This document shows positions 44,131 to 52,814 of a stretch of DNA of 64,000 nt, in pieces. The stretch is from assembly GCF_024171735.1 (NCBI RefSeq), contig NZ_JAMTCH010000003.1, forward strand, positions 794,841 to 858,840, in the 5' to 3' direction. The notes below the pieces were generated by a model, which saw only the letters and a list, made by a program, of their open reading frames with translations, was not told the DNA's origin and ran no database searches. Source of the stretch: Prauserella alba. GTDB taxonomy: Bacteria; Actinomycetota; Actinomycetes; Mycobacteriales; Pseudonocardiaceae. The translations under genes and the position numbers were made by a program. The stretch's first letter is position 1, and each line of letters starts with the position of its first letter.

Positions 44131-44433
44131 ATGCTTGCGATGACTGACGCTGCCGTGGAGGCGATCAGCGCGCTGACCGCCCAGGACGGTCAGGATGCCG
44201 CCGGTCTCCGGTTCGCGGTCCGGGAAGAGACGGAAGAGGGCGCTCAGCTCGCGCTTTCGGTCGCTCCGGGCCCCGAAGAGGGCGACCAGGTGCTGGGCAC
44301 TGAGAGCGGTGCGCGGGTTTTCCTCGAGGAGAAGGCGTCGTCGTTCCTCGACGACAAGGTGCTGGACGTCCAGCAGGACGAACAGGGCCAGCTGAACTTC
44401 GCGGTGATGCAGCAGCCGGAAGGCGAAGGCTGA
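44131..44433 (+). CDS. HesB/IscA-like domain protein lacking cysteines
   Basis: A 100-residue acidic protein. LAMTDAAVEAISALTAQDGQDAAGLRFAVRE and GARVFLEEKASSFLDDKVLDVQ follow the HesB/IscA (Fe-S biogenesis) fold, but none of the three iron-sulfur-binding cysteines is present. It therefore cannot act as an A-type carrier in the usual way. Such cysteine-free versions are common in actinobacteria and unexplained. ATG 44131 has GAAGGGAAAT before it, and a strong terminator follows. Confidence 0.85.
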   Translation: MLAMTDAAVEAISALTAQDGQDAAGLRFAVREETEEGAQLALSVAPGPEEGDQVLGTESGARVFLEEKASSFLDDKVLDVQQDEQGQLNFAVMQQPEGEG

Positions 44434-44453
44434 CGCACCCGCTGTCGAGCGCG

Positions 44454-44487
44454 AGGCCGGCATCCGGACCCGTCCGGATGCCGGCCT
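44454..44487 (+). terminator. Terminator after the HesB-like gene
   Basis: A perfect 15-bp stem (arm AGGCCGGCATCCGGA) with a CCCG loop, 20 bases after the stop. Confidence 0.85.
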
Positions 44488-44624
44488 TCGTCGTGTCGGG
44501 GCCGTGCCGGGTGCTCCGGCGCCGTCGTCACGCAGCGCCGTCGTCCTGCGGCACTGTCGTTGCGCGGCGCTGTCGCAACGCGGTGCCGTAGTTCGGGCGC
44601 GCCGCCGCTACGGGTCGGCGGCGT

Positions 44625-45737
44625 TCACCCGGACCGCGCCAGGTCGGCGCTGTGACGACGGAGCAGCGTGGCGGCGTCGCGCACGGCGACGTCGACCGAC
44701 GGTGCGTGGTCCGCGAGCGCGACGGCCGCCGTGATCCCCGCGGCGGTCAGCTGCTCGGACGGCAGCGCGACCCGGCCCGCGATCGCGGCGACCCTGGCGC
44801 CGTGGCGCCGCGCGATAGCGGCGATCCCGGCGGGCGCCTTGCCCGCGAGGCTCTGGGCGTCGAGTGATCCTTCGCCGGTGATGACCAGGTCGGCGCCCAC
44901 GATCGCGTCGGCCACCCCGGTGAGTTCGACGACGAGGTCGAAACCCGACTCCGCGGTCGCGCCGAGTGCGGCCATCGCTCCGCCGGAGATGCCACCGCCG
45001 GCGCCTGCGCTGGTCCGGTCCGTGAAGCCCAGTGCCTCCGCCCACCGTTCGAGATGTGCCCGCAGGGCTGTGACCTCCGCCGGACCCGCACCCTTCTGCG
45101 GGCCGAACACGGCGGCAGCGCCGTCGGGGCCGTGCAGCGGGTTGGTCACGTCCGTCGCCACGCGCACCCGGGCGTCGCCGAGCAGCGCGCGCGTCTCGGT
45201 CAGGTCGACGGAGACGACGTCGGCGAGCGCCCCGCCGCCGAGCCCCACGGGGCTTCCGGTGCTGTCGGTGAGACGGGCACCGAGCGCCTGCAGCATGCCG
45301 CTCCCGCCGTCGGTGCTCGCGGTGCCGCCGACGGTCAGCACGATCTGCCGGGCACCCCGCCGGAGCGCGTCGGCGATCAGCTCGCCGACACCGTGGGTGT
45401 GCGCCGCCAGGGCCACGTCCGGCGACGGCGTGACGTGCTCGATGCCGCAGGCGCGGGCCGACTCCACGTAGGCGGTGCCGTCGAGCATGACGTACCAGGC
45501 CTCGACCGGCTCGGACAGCGGCCCCGACACGCGCCGGTCGATGCGGGTTCCGCCCGCCGCCAGCAGCACGTCGAGCGTTCCCTCGCCACCGTCGGCGACC
45601 GGGCACAGTGCGATGTCGGCGTCCGGGAGTGCGTCGCGCACGCCCGCGCCGATGGCCTCGGCGGCCTCGACCGCGGTCAGACTGCCCTTGAACTTGTCCG
45701 GTGCGACGACCACGCGCCGCGGGGTCGGTGCGGTCAC
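44625..45737 (-). CDS. Glycerate kinase (GlxK/GarK type)
   Basis: A 370-residue kinase phosphorylating D-glycerate (family members form 2- or 3-phosphoglycerate). VVVAPDKFKGSLTAVEAAEAI at the start, CPVADGGEGTLDVLLAA, LTVGGTASTDGGSGMLQALGA and GPQKGA are the family signatures; VITGEGSLDAQSLAGKAP closes it. GTG 45737 overlaps the stop of the preceding dehydrogenase gene, so reduction of glyoxylate/hydroxypyruvate to glycerate and its phosphorylation are coupled in one operon. Confidence 0.93.
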   Translation of the reverse strand: MTAPTPRRVVVAPDKFKGSLTAVEAAEAIGAGVRDALPDADIALCPVADGGEGTLDVLLAAGGTRIDRRVSGPLSEPVEAWYVMLDGTAYVESARACGIEHVTPSPDVALAAHTHGVGELIADALRRGARQIVLTVGGTASTDGGSGMLQALGARLTDSTGSPVGLGGGALADVVSVDLTETRALLGDARVRVATDVTNPLHGPDGAAAVFGPQKGAGPAEVTALRAHLERWAEALGFTDRTSAGAGGGISGGAMAALGATAESGFDLVVELTGVADAIVGADLVITGEGSLDAQSLAGKAPAGIAAIARRHGARVAAIAGRVALPSEQLTAAGITAAVALADHAPSVDVAVRDAATLLRRHSADLARSG

Positions 45738-46708
45738 GGTGTCACCTCGGTGAGCGGTGGTTCGCCCGCCAGCACGGCGAGCACGTTGCGGGCGGCCAGT
45801 GTCGCCATGGCGGTGCGGGTTTCGACCGTCGCCGACCCCAGGTGCGGGGCCAGCGCCACGTTGTCGAGGTCGAGCAGGCCGGGGTGGACGTCGGGTTCGT
45901 GCTCGAAGACGTCGAGACCGGCGCCCGCGATGGTGCCCTCGCGCAGCGCCGCGGCGAGTGCGGCCTCGTCGACGACCGGCCCGCGGGTGGTGTTGACCAG
46001 GAACGCCGTCGGTTTCATCGCCGCGAGCGCCTCGGCGTCGATGAGGTGGCGGGTCTCGGTGGTGAGCGGGCAGTGCAGCGACACGACGTCCGCGGTGGCC
46101 AGCAGCTCGTCCTGCGGCAGGTACGTGGCGTCGAGGCTCGCCTCGACGTCGGCGGGTGCTCGGCGGCGTCCCGTGTAGACGACGGACATGCCGAACGCCT
46201 GTGCCCGCGCCGCCATCGCACGGCCGATCTGCCCGAGTCCGACGACGCCGAGCGTTTTGCCCTGCAGGCCGGAGCCGAGCATGAACCCGAGGTGGAACGA
46301 CCACGGGGTGCGCGAGCGCAGCAGGCGTTCGCCTTCACCGAGGCGGCGCGTGACCGACAGCAGCAGGCCGAACGCGATGTCGGCGGTGGCGTCGGTCAGC
46401 ACTCCCGGCGTGTTGGTCACCGTGATGCCGCGTTCGGCGAGCGCCGGGACGTCGACGTTGTCGTGGCCGACCGCCACGTTCGCGACGACCTTCAGTCCAG
46501 GGCCCGCGGCGTCGGCGAACGCGGCGTCGACCCGCTCGCTCAGCGTGACCACGGCTGCGTCGGCCCCGGCGAGGACCTCGTGCAGCTCCGCTGCGGGCAG
46601 TGCGCGGTCCGGCTCGGGCAGCCACACCTCACCCACCTCGCGCAGCAGCGCCACGGCGTCGTCCGGGATCCACCTGCTGACCACGATCCGTGGTGTCGTG
46701 CCGGTCAT
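45734..46708 (-). CDS. D-2-hydroxyacid dehydrogenase, probable glyoxylate/hydroxypyruvate reductase
   Basis: A 324-residue NAD(P)H enzyme. VVANVAVGHDNVDVPALAERG and TNTPGVLTDATADIAFGLLL surround the substrate site; GVVGLGQIGRAMAARAQ is the dinucleotide motif; catalytic Arg is in VNTTRGPVVDE, Glu in LDVFEHEP and His in LAPHLGSAT. TGRRRAP after the second strand favours NADPH. ATG 46708 has AAGGAGCG nearby. Paired with glycerate kinase it should feed glyoxylate-derived carbon to phosphoglycerate. Confidence 0.92.
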   Translation of the reverse strand: MTGTTPRIVVSRWIPDDAVALLREVGEVWLPEPDRALPAAELHEVLAGADAAVVTLSERVDAAFADAAGPGLKVVANVAVGHDNVDVPALAERGITVTNTPGVLTDATADIAFGLLLSVTRRLGEGERLLRSRTPWSFHLGFMLGSGLQGKTLGVVGLGQIGRAMAARAQAFGMSVVYTGRRRAPADVEASLDATYLPQDELLATADVVSLHCPLTTETRHLIDAEALAAMKPTAFLVNTTRGPVVDEAALAAALREGTIAGAGLDVFEHEPDVHPGLLDLDNVALAPHLGSATVETRTAMATLAARNVLAVLAGEPPLTEVTP

Positions 46709-46780
46709 CGCATCGCTCCTTCGTCGCACGCGCCCGACGGCACCCTATCGAGGAGTGCGGTCGTCGTGCCGCCTCCGCGC

Positions 46781-46844
46781 CTCGTGTTGTCGATTCCGGG
46801 GGCCGTGTTGCATCGCCGCGGGGTCGTGTTGTCGATTCAGGGGC
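46781..46844 (-). repeat. Repeat family A array, minus orientation (three units)
   Basis: Three degenerate 21-22-base units read on the minus strand as variants of GCAACACGGCCCCCGGAAT. They start 37 bases after the dehydrogenase's upstream end and mirror the plus-orientation array at 46972. Confidence 0.7.
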
Positions 46845-46971
46845 GGGGTGGCGATGCGTGGAACAGCCTCGGCGGTCCCCGTGGTGGCGTGGTTCGACCG
46901 CATGCCGAGGGTGTCGACATGGCGATGTGGCGTCACCCGCGGCGCAACGCGGTCCGACGGAACCACGGTGG

Positions 46972-47070
46972 CGCAACACGGGCCCCGGGGAAGGGCGACA
47001 CGTTTCCCCGGAGACCGCAGCGCGAGCCCCGGAGGGCGCAACACGGGCCCCGGGAAGCGCAACACGGTGG
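46972..47070 (+). repeat. Repeat family A array, plus orientation (about five units)
   Basis: About five units of 19-23 bases, each a variant of GCGCAACACGGGCCCCGGGA, lie between about 46972 and 47070. With the inverted array at 46781-46844 they flank a 127-bp spacer. The whole 375-bp gap (46709-47083) holds no gene. The third locus is the perfect doublet at 15335. Confidence 0.75.
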
Positions 47071-47083
47071 GGTGCCGTCGGGA

Positions 47084-48238
47084 TCAGCCGAGGCGTTCGA
47101 TGATCGTGACGTTGGCGGTGCCGCCGCCTTCGCACATGGTCTGCAGGCCGTAGCGACCGCCGCGGCGTTCGAGTTCGTGCAGCAGCGTGGCCAGGAGCTT
47201 CGTGCCGCTGGCACCGATCGGGTGGCCCAGTGCGATCGCGCCGCCGTTGACGTTGACGCGGTCGGGGTCGGCGCCCGTCTCGTCCAGCCAGGCCAGTACC
47301 ACGCTCGCGAACGCCTCGTTGACCTCGAACAGGTCGATGTCGTCGACCGACAGCCCGCTCCGGCGCAGCGCACGCGACGTCGCGGGGATCGGGCCGGTGA
47401 GCATCCACACCGGGTCGGCGGCCGAGACCGACAAGTGGTGGATCCGCGCCCGCGGGGTGATCCCGTGCTCGCGGACGTACGCCTCCGACACGACGAGCGC
47501 GGCGCTCGCACCGTCCGAGATCTGGCTGGCCGTCGCCGCGGTGATCAGTGAGTCGGCCGCGAGGGGCTGCAGTGCGGCCATCTTCTCCGGGGTGGTTCCA
47601 CGGCGAGGGCCCTCGTCGGCGGCGAGTGCTGCCACCGCGGTGAGTTCACCGGCGAAGGCGCCGTCGTCAGCGGCGCGCAGGGCGCGCTGGTGGCTGCGGT
47701 AGGCGTAGGCCTCCATCTGTTCGCGGCCGATGTCCCAGTGCCGGGCGATCATGTCGGCGCTGCGGAACTGCGAGATCTCGACGTCGTCGTAGCGCCGGCG
47801 CCAGCCCTGCGAACCGGAGAACGGATCGTCGAAGCCGTAGTCGCGGCCCGCCAGCATCGCGGCGCTGATCGGGATCGCGCTCATGTTCTGCACGCCGCCG
47901 GCGATCACGGCGTCGGCCGTGCCGGACAGCACCGCCTGCGCGGCGAAATGCACCGCCTGCTGGCTCGACCCGCACTGACGGTCGACGGTCACCCCCGGCA
48001 CATGGTCCGGCATGCCCGCGGCCAGCCATGCCGTGCGCGCGATGTTGCCCGCCTGCGGGCCCAGCGTGTCGGTGCAGCCGAGGATCACGTCGTCGACGGT
48101 CGCCGGGTCGATCTCCGCACGTTCCACGAGCGCCCCGAGAACGTGCCCGCCGAGATCCGCGGAGTGCACGGTGGACAGTGCGCCGCCGCGTTTGCCCACG
48201 GGGGTGCGGACGGCGTCGACGAGGTAGGCCTCGGCCAT
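47084..48238 (-). CDS. fadA6: Acetyl-CoA acyltransferase, FadA6-like
   Basis: A 384-residue thiolase. Nucleophilic Cys is in DRQCGSSQQAVHFAAQAV (about residue 88); HisGly in NGGAIALGHPIGASG; second Cys in MCEGGGTANV (CxGG.G). FadA6 in mycobacteria acts late in degradation of the steroid C/D rings and belongs to the KstR2 regulon. Here it follows ipdF, which follows fadE30, in the same order as in Mycobacterium tuberculosis. It starts at ATG 48238, eight bases after the ipdF stop, and its end borders the family-A array. Confidence 0.9.
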   Translation of the reverse strand: MAEAYLVDAVRTPVGKRGGALSTVHSADLGGHVLGALVERAEIDPATVDDVILGCTDTLGPQAGNIARTAWLAAGMPDHVPGVTVDRQCGSSQQAVHFAAQAVLSGTADAVIAGGVQNMSAIPISAAMLAGRDYGFDDPFSGSQGWRRRYDDVEISQFRSADMIARHWDIGREQMEAYAYRSHQRALRAADDGAFAGELTAVAALAADEGPRRGTTPEKMAALQPLAADSLITAATASQISDGASAALVVSEAYVREHGITPRARIHHLSVSAADPVWMLTGPIPATSRALRRSGLSVDDIDLFEVNEAFASVVLAWLDETGADPDRVNVNGGAIALGHPIGASGTKLLATLLHELERRGGRYGLQTMCEGGGTANVTIIERLG

Positions 48239-48246
48239 GGTTCCTC

Positions 48247-49053
48247 CTACGGATGCTGACTCGACACGGACACGGTCTCGCCCGTGAGATAGGTGGCGTA
48301 ACCCGACGCGAGCCACACCATGACGTTCGCGATCTCCCACGGTTCGGCTCCGCGGCCGAATGCCTCGCGGCCCGCCAGTTCGGTCAACAGCTCCTCGCTG
48401 GTGACCTTGGCGAGAAACGGGTGTGCCGCCAGGCTCGGTGCGACGGCGTTGACGCGGATGCCGTGTTCGGCCACGTCCATGGCCGCGCAGCGGGTCAACG
48501 CCATCACGCCGGCCTTCGCGGCCGCGTAGTGCGCCTGGCCCCGCTGCGCCCGCCAGCCGACGACGGAGGCGTTGTTCACGACCACCCCGCCGCCGCCCTG
48601 GGCGACGAACCGCCGGGTAGCCGCGCGCGTGCACCGGAACGTGCCCCCGAGCGTGATGTCGAGCACGCGGGCCCATTCCTCATCGGACATGTCCAGAATG
48701 GACTGTGTGCCGCCGAGGCCCGCGTTGTTGACCATCACGTCGAGCCTGCCGAAACGGGTGCACGCCGCGTCCACGAGCGCGACGACCTGGTCGTCGTCGG
48801 TCACGTCACACGGAACCGCGTGCACCTCGCCGAACTCGGCCAACTCCCCGGCCTTCTCCGCCAGTCGGCGTTCGTGCCAGTCGCTCACGACGACCCGCGC
48901 GCCTTCCTCGAGACACCGCCGCGCCGTCGCCGAGCCGATTCCCGTGCCCGCCGCGGCCGTCACCGCGACGATCTTGCCGGCCAGCAGGTCATGGGGTTTC
49001 GGGTACTCGGGTGGTTCCGCGTGATCGGGTGCGGTCGCCGGCGTTCCGGTCAT
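48247..49053 (-). CDS. ipdF: Short-chain dehydrogenase, IpdF-like
   Basis: A 268-residue SDR. KIVAVTAAAGTGIGSATARR is the nucleotide motif (TGxxxGxG variant), NNAGLGGTQS follows, and the catalytic Ser-Tyr-Lys is in VVNNASVVGWRAQRGQAHYAAAKAGV. A glycine in the first motif is replaced by Ala (AAAGTGIG), as in IpdF-type enzymes. IpdF reduces the 5-keto group of HIP-derived acids in steroid C/D-ring breakdown. ATG 49053 overlaps the fadE30 stop. Confidence 0.88.
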   Translation of the reverse strand: MTGTPATAPDHAEPPEYPKPHDLLAGKIVAVTAAAGTGIGSATARRCLEEGARVVVSDWHERRLAEKAGELAEFGEVHAVPCDVTDDDQVVALVDAACTRFGRLDVMVNNAGLGGTQSILDMSDEEWARVLDITLGGTFRCTRAATRRFVAQGGGGVVVNNASVVGWRAQRGQAHYAAAKAGVMALTRCAAMDVAEHGIRVNAVAPSLAAHPFLAKVTSEELLTELAGREAFGRGAEPWEIANVMVWLASGYATYLTGETVSVSSQHP

Positions 49054-50264
49054 CGGCGCTCCTCCGTGCTCCTGGGTTCCTTCGGCAGTCCGAGTACGCG
49101 CTCGGCGATGATGTTGCGCTGGATCTCGTCGGAACCGCCGTAGATGGTGTCCGCGCGGCTGAACAGCAGCAGCCGCTGCCACTCGTCGAGATCGCCGCCG
49201 GTGACCAGACCGCGCGCGCCGCGCGCACGGATCGCCAGCTCGCCGAGCCGCCGGTGCCAGCCCGCCCACAGCAGTTTTCCCACCGCGACGTCCGGGCCCG
49301 GTTCCCGTTCCAGCGTGCGCAGCGCGTGTGCACGCAACACCCGCAGTTCCATCCGTGCGCGCACGAGGTCGTCGCGCAGCACCGGGTCGTCGATCGTGCC
49401 CGTCGCCCGCGCCTGCGCGACGATGCCGTCCAGCTCGCGCCGGAACCCGATCTGCTGGCCGAGGGTCGACACGCCGCGTTCGAAGCCGAGCGTGCCCATC
49501 GCGACGCGCCAGCCGTCGCCCGGCTCGCCGACCACCATGCCCGCCTCGGTGCGAGCGCCGTCGAAGAACACCTCGTTGAACTCCGAGGTCCCGGTGAGTT
49601 GCGTGATCGGGCGGACGGTCACGCCGGGCTGATCCATCGGCACGAGCAGGTACGAGAGCCCGTGGTGCCGTCGCGAACCCGGTTCGGTGCGTGCGAGCAC
49701 GAAACACCAGTCGGCGACATGCGCCAACGACGTCCAGATCTTCTGGCCGTCGACGATCCATCCCCCGCCGGCTGCGCCCCCATTCGCGGGGGAACTCCCG
49801 TTCCCGTCGCCGTGGGCCGCGTCGTCGAGGCGGGCCGTGGTCGACACCGCGGCCAGGTCCGAGCCCGCGCCCGGTTCGGAGTAGCCCTGGCACCACAGCT
49901 GCTCGACCGCGCGGATCGCGGGCAGGAACCGGCGCTGCTGCTCCGGCGTGCCGAAGGCGATGAGCGTCGGACCCAGCAGCTGCTCGCCGAGGTGGCTCAC
50001 CCGCGCGGGCGCGCCCGAGGCCGCGTACTCCTCGTGGAAGATCACCTGCTCGGCGACCGACAGGCCACGTCCGCCGAACTCGGTGGGCCAGCCGAGGCAG
50101 GTCCACCCCGCGGCCGCGAGGTGGCGTTCCCATGCGAGGCGTTCGTCGAACGCCTCGTGTTCGCGGCCGGGCCCGCCGAGTCCTCGCACGCCGGCGAACT
50201 CGCCGGTGAGGTTGTCGGCGAGCCAGGTGGCCACCTCTCGCCGGAATCGCTCGTGGTTTTCCAC
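49050..50264 (-). CDS. fadE30: Acyl-CoA dehydrogenase, FadE30-like
   Basis: A 404-residue flavoprotein. CQGYSEPGAGSDLAAVSTTARL and IVDGQKIWTSLAHVADWCFVLARTEP are the ACAD middle-domain FAD motifs; DEIQRNIIAERVLGLP is the C-terminal signature. An insertion with repeated Gly/Ala (DGNGSSPANGGAAGGG, about 145-160) is not usual. In mycobacteria FadE30 introduces the double bond in HIP-CoA's side chain. First gene of the minus-strand operon, divergent from fadD3. Confidence 0.9.
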   Translation of the reverse strand: MENHERFRREVATWLADNLTGEFAGVRGLGGPGREHEAFDERLAWERHLAAAGWTCLGWPTEFGGRGLSVAEQVIFHEEYAASGAPARVSHLGEQLLGPTLIAFGTPEQQRRFLPAIRAVEQLWCQGYSEPGAGSDLAAVSTTARLDDAAHGDGNGSSPANGGAAGGGWIVDGQKIWTSLAHVADWCFVLARTEPGSRRHHGLSYLLVPMDQPGVTVRPITQLTGTSEFNEVFFDGARTEAGMVVGEPGDGWRVAMGTLGFERGVSTLGQQIGFRRELDGIVAQARATGTIDDPVLRDDLVRARMELRVLRAHALRTLEREPGPDVAVGKLLWAGWHRRLGELAIRARGARGLVTGGDLDEWQRLLLFSRADTIYGGSDEIQRNIIAERVLGLPKEPRSTEERR

Positions 50265-50289
50265 TCACACCTCCTGCTACCGTGCGCTA

Positions 50290-50312
50290 GCATAATAAGA
50301 ACACGTTCTAGA
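50290..50312. promoter_or_regulatory. TetR-type operator in the fadE30-fadD3 divergent promoter
   Basis: Arms AGAAC and GTTCT (50298-50302, 50305-50309) separated by two bases lie in the 72-bp gap between divergent operons, within an AT-richer stretch (CATAATAAGAACACGTTCTA). The site resembles KstR/KstR2-family operators (TnnAACnnGTTnnA with one mismatch) and could switch both operons together. No regulator gene is in the window. Confidence 0.65.
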
Positions 50313-50336
50313 TTTCTCGTCCAGCAAGGGAGCGGG

Positions 50337-51911
50337 ATGAGTGAGACAGTAACTCCGGCGACGATCCCGAATGCGCTCCAAGCAGCGTCGAAGCGTTTCG
50401 GTGACGGGGAAGCGATCGTGGACGGGCAGGTGCGGATCACGTTCGATCAGCTTCTGGAACACGTTCGCACCGTGGCGCGGGCACTGCTCGCCCGCGGCGT
50501 CCGTAGCGGTGACCGGGTGGCGGTGAACTCGCCCAACACCCATCACTGGGTGATCGCGGCACTCGGCGTGCACTACGCCGGGGCGACCCTGGTACCCGTC
50601 AACACCCGGTTCACCGGTGTCGAGACGGTCGACCTGATCCGCCGCAGCAGGGCGACGGCCCTGATCGTCGCAGGCGACTTCCTGGGCACCGACCGGCTCG
50701 CCGAGGCCAGGGCCGCCGCGGCCGAGGGTGACCTCGACACCCTCCGGCTGATCGTGAGGGTGCCGCTGCCGGGGCCGCTCGCACCCGACCCGGTCGCCGT
50801 GGACTGGGACGACCTGGTCGACGTGGCGGCGGCCGTCGAACCCGCCGAGGCCGACGCGCGGGCCGCCGCCGTCGCCGGCGACGACATCGCCGACATCCTG
50901 TTCACCTCCGGCACCACCGGGCGCAGCAAGGGTGTGCTGTCGGCGCACCACCAGTCGCTGGACGTCGCCGCGGCATGGGCCGATCGGGGCGGGCTGAACT
51001 CCCGCGACCGGTATCTCGTCGTGAACCCGTTCTTCCACAGCTTCGGCTACAAGGCGGGCGTCCTCATCGGACTGCTGAGCGGGGCGACGCTGTTGCCGCA
51101 GATCACCTTCGACGCGGCCGCCGCGCTCGAGCTGATCGGGCGCGAACGCGTGTCCGTGCTGCCTGCGGCCCCGACCGTGTTCCGGACACTGCTCGAGCAC
51201 CCGGAGCGCGCGGCGGCGGACCTCTCATCGCTGCGGCTGGCGGTCACCGGCGCGGCCACGGTGCCGGTGACGCTCGTCGAACGGATGGGTGGCGAGCTCG
51301 GGTTCGACACCGTGCTCACCGCCTACGGCCTGACCGAGGCGGTCGTCGCGACGATGTGCGAGCCCGGCGACGATCCGGCCACCATCGCGCGCACCTGTGG
51401 CAGGGCGGCGGCCGGGTTCGAGGTGTGCATCGGCGAACGCGACGAGGTGCTCCTGCGTGGCCCGAACGTGATGCGCGGCTATCTCGACGACCCCGACGCG
51501 ACGGCGCAGGCGATCGACGCAGGCGGCTGGCTGCACACCGGTGACGTGGGCCGCCTCGACGAGGCGGGCAACCTGTCGATCACCGACCGGCTCAAGGACA
51601 TGTACATCTGCGGCGGTTTCAACGTCTACCCGGCCGAGGTCGAACAGGAACTGTCCCGTGTGGACGGTGTGCGCGAGGTGGCGGTGATCGGCGTGCCCGA
51701 CCCGCGGCTCGGTGAAGTGGGGAAGGCCTTCGTCGTGCCCGCGGACCCGGCTGCGGGTGACTCGCCGTCGGAGGAGTCGCTGCTCGAACACTGCACGCAG
51801 CGGCTCGCGAACTACAAACGTCCCCGCTCGGTGGAGTTCGTCGGCGAACTGCCGCGGAACGCGTCGGGGAAGGTCCTGAAACGCCTGCTGGGCAAGGAGA
51901 GGGTGGCATGA
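50337..51911 (+). CDS. fadD3: Acyl-CoA synthetase FadD3-like (HIP-CoA ligase)
   Basis: A 524-residue adenylate-forming ligase. ILFTSGTTGRSKGVLSAHHQS is the AMP-binding P-loop, VLTAYGLTEAVVATM motif A4, GWLHTGDVGRLDEAGNLSITDRLKDMYICGGFNVYPAEVE the hinge, and PRNASGKVLKR the catalytic lysine. The NPFFHSFGYKAG segment and overall match closely resemble mycobacterial FadD3, which activates 3a-H-4a(3'-propanoate)-7a-methylhexahydro-indanedione (HIP), the C/D-ring remnant of cholesterol. ATG 50337 with AAGGGAG upstream starts the plus-strand operon. Confidence 0.92.
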   Translation: MSETVTPATIPNALQAASKRFGDGEAIVDGQVRITFDQLLEHVRTVARALLARGVRSGDRVAVNSPNTHHWVIAALGVHYAGATLVPVNTRFTGVETVDLIRRSRATALIVAGDFLGTDRLAEARAAAAEGDLDTLRLIVRVPLPGPLAPDPVAVDWDDLVDVAAAVEPAEADARAAAVAGDDIADILFTSGTTGRSKGVLSAHHQSLDVAAAWADRGGLNSRDRYLVVNPFFHSFGYKAGVLIGLLSGATLLPQITFDAAAALELIGRERVSVLPAAPTVFRTLLEHPERAAADLSSLRLAVTGAATVPVTLVERMGGELGFDTVLTAYGLTEAVVATMCEPGDDPATIARTCGRAAAGFEVCIGERDEVLLRGPNVMRGYLDDPDATAQAIDAGGWLHTGDVGRLDEAGNLSITDRLKDMYICGGFNVYPAEVEQELSRVDGVREVAVIGVPDPRLGEVGKAFVVPADPAAGDSPSEESLLEHCTQRLANYKRPRSVEFVGELPRNASGKVLKRLLGKERVA

Positions 51912-52813
51912 CCGAGAACAGTGGCATGACCGAGAACAGCAGCGCCGCGGGCACCGACGAGGAGACCGTGCGCTACGAACGCCGCGGCGCTGTCGCCGTG
52001 GTGACGATGAACCGGCCCGAGTACCGCAACGCCCAGAACTCGGTGATGACCTACGCGCTCGACGCCGCCTTCGCGCGTGCGGTCGACGACCCCGAGGTGA
52101 AGGTGATCGTGCTGGCGGGGGAGGGCAAACACTTCTCGGCGGGGCACGACATCAGCTCGCCGGGGCACGACATCAGCTCGCCGGGCCGCGACGTGGACGT
52201 CAGCTACGACCGCAAGGCCGTGCTGTGGTGGGACCACACCGACCGCGAGGGCGGCGATCGCCGGTTTGCCCGCGAGTCGGAGGTGTATCTCGGCATGTGC
52301 CGGCGCTGGCGGGAGATTCCCAAGCCGGTGATCGCCTCGGTGCAGGGTGCCTGTATCGCGGGCGGGCTGATGCTCGCGTGGGTGTGCGACCTCATCGTCG
52401 CCTCCGAGGACGCGTTCTTCGCCGACCCGGTGGTGCGCATGGGCATCCCGGGCGTCGAGTACTTCGCCCACCCGTGGGTGCTCGGGCCCGCCGCCGCCAA
52501 GGAGGTGCTGCTGACCGGGCAGCGGTTCGGCGCGCAGCAGGCCAAGGAGTGGGGCATGGTCAGCAGGGTCGTGCCCAGGGAGGAGCTGCAGGACACGGCC
52601 ATGGCCCTCGCCGACACGATCGCCGAGATGCCCGCGTTCGGTCTCACGCTGGCGAAGAAGGCCGTGAACCAGGCGCAGGACCTGATGGGCATGCGCTCCG
52701 GTATGGACTCGGTGTTCGGCCTGCACCACTTCGCACACGCCCACAACGCCGAGACGCAGGAAGACCCGCTGGCGGGGCAGACGGCGAAGTCGATGCGCGA
52801 GTCGGGGAGCTGA
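51908..52813 (+). CDS. Enoyl-CoA hydratase with two internal tandem duplications
   Basis: A 301-residue crotonase. AVVTMNRPEYRNAQNSVMTY, KHFSAGHDISSP and VQGACIAGGLMLAWVCDLIV are the two oxyanion-hole loops. Two in-frame DNA duplications stand out: MTENSG/MTENSS at the start (18-bp repeats, 51908 and 51926) and a perfect 21-bp repeat (52141-52161, 52162-52182) doubling GHDISSP right after the active-site glycine. Either ATG may be the start. Similar hydratases accompany acyl-CoA dehydrogenases in steroid operons; the mycobacterial fadD3-fadE31 junction has none, so this is an added gene here. Confidence 0.88.
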   Translation: MTENSGMTENSSAAGTDEETVRYERRGAVAVVTMNRPEYRNAQNSVMTYALDAAFARAVDDPEVKVIVLAGEGKHFSAGHDISSPGHDISSPGRDVDVSYDRKAVLWWDHTDREGGDRRFARESEVYLGMCRRWREIPKPVIASVQGACIAGGLMLAWVCDLIVASEDAFFADPVVRMGIPGVEYFAHPWVLGPAAAKEVLLTGQRFGAQQAKEWGMVSRVVPREELQDTAMALADTIAEMPAFGLTLAKKAVNQAQDLMGMRSGMDSVFGLHHFAHAHNAETQEDPLAGQTAKSMRESGS

Positions 52814-52814
52814 C

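Noticed and set aside
43681-44463. Minus-strand open frame opposite the HesB-like gene
   Set aside because: Poor codon bias and no homology; the plus-strand gene has a ribosome site and terminator.
46781-47070. CRISPR array
   Set aside because: Units are degenerate, 19-23 bp with no unique spacers, and are inverted between halves; no cas genes in the window.
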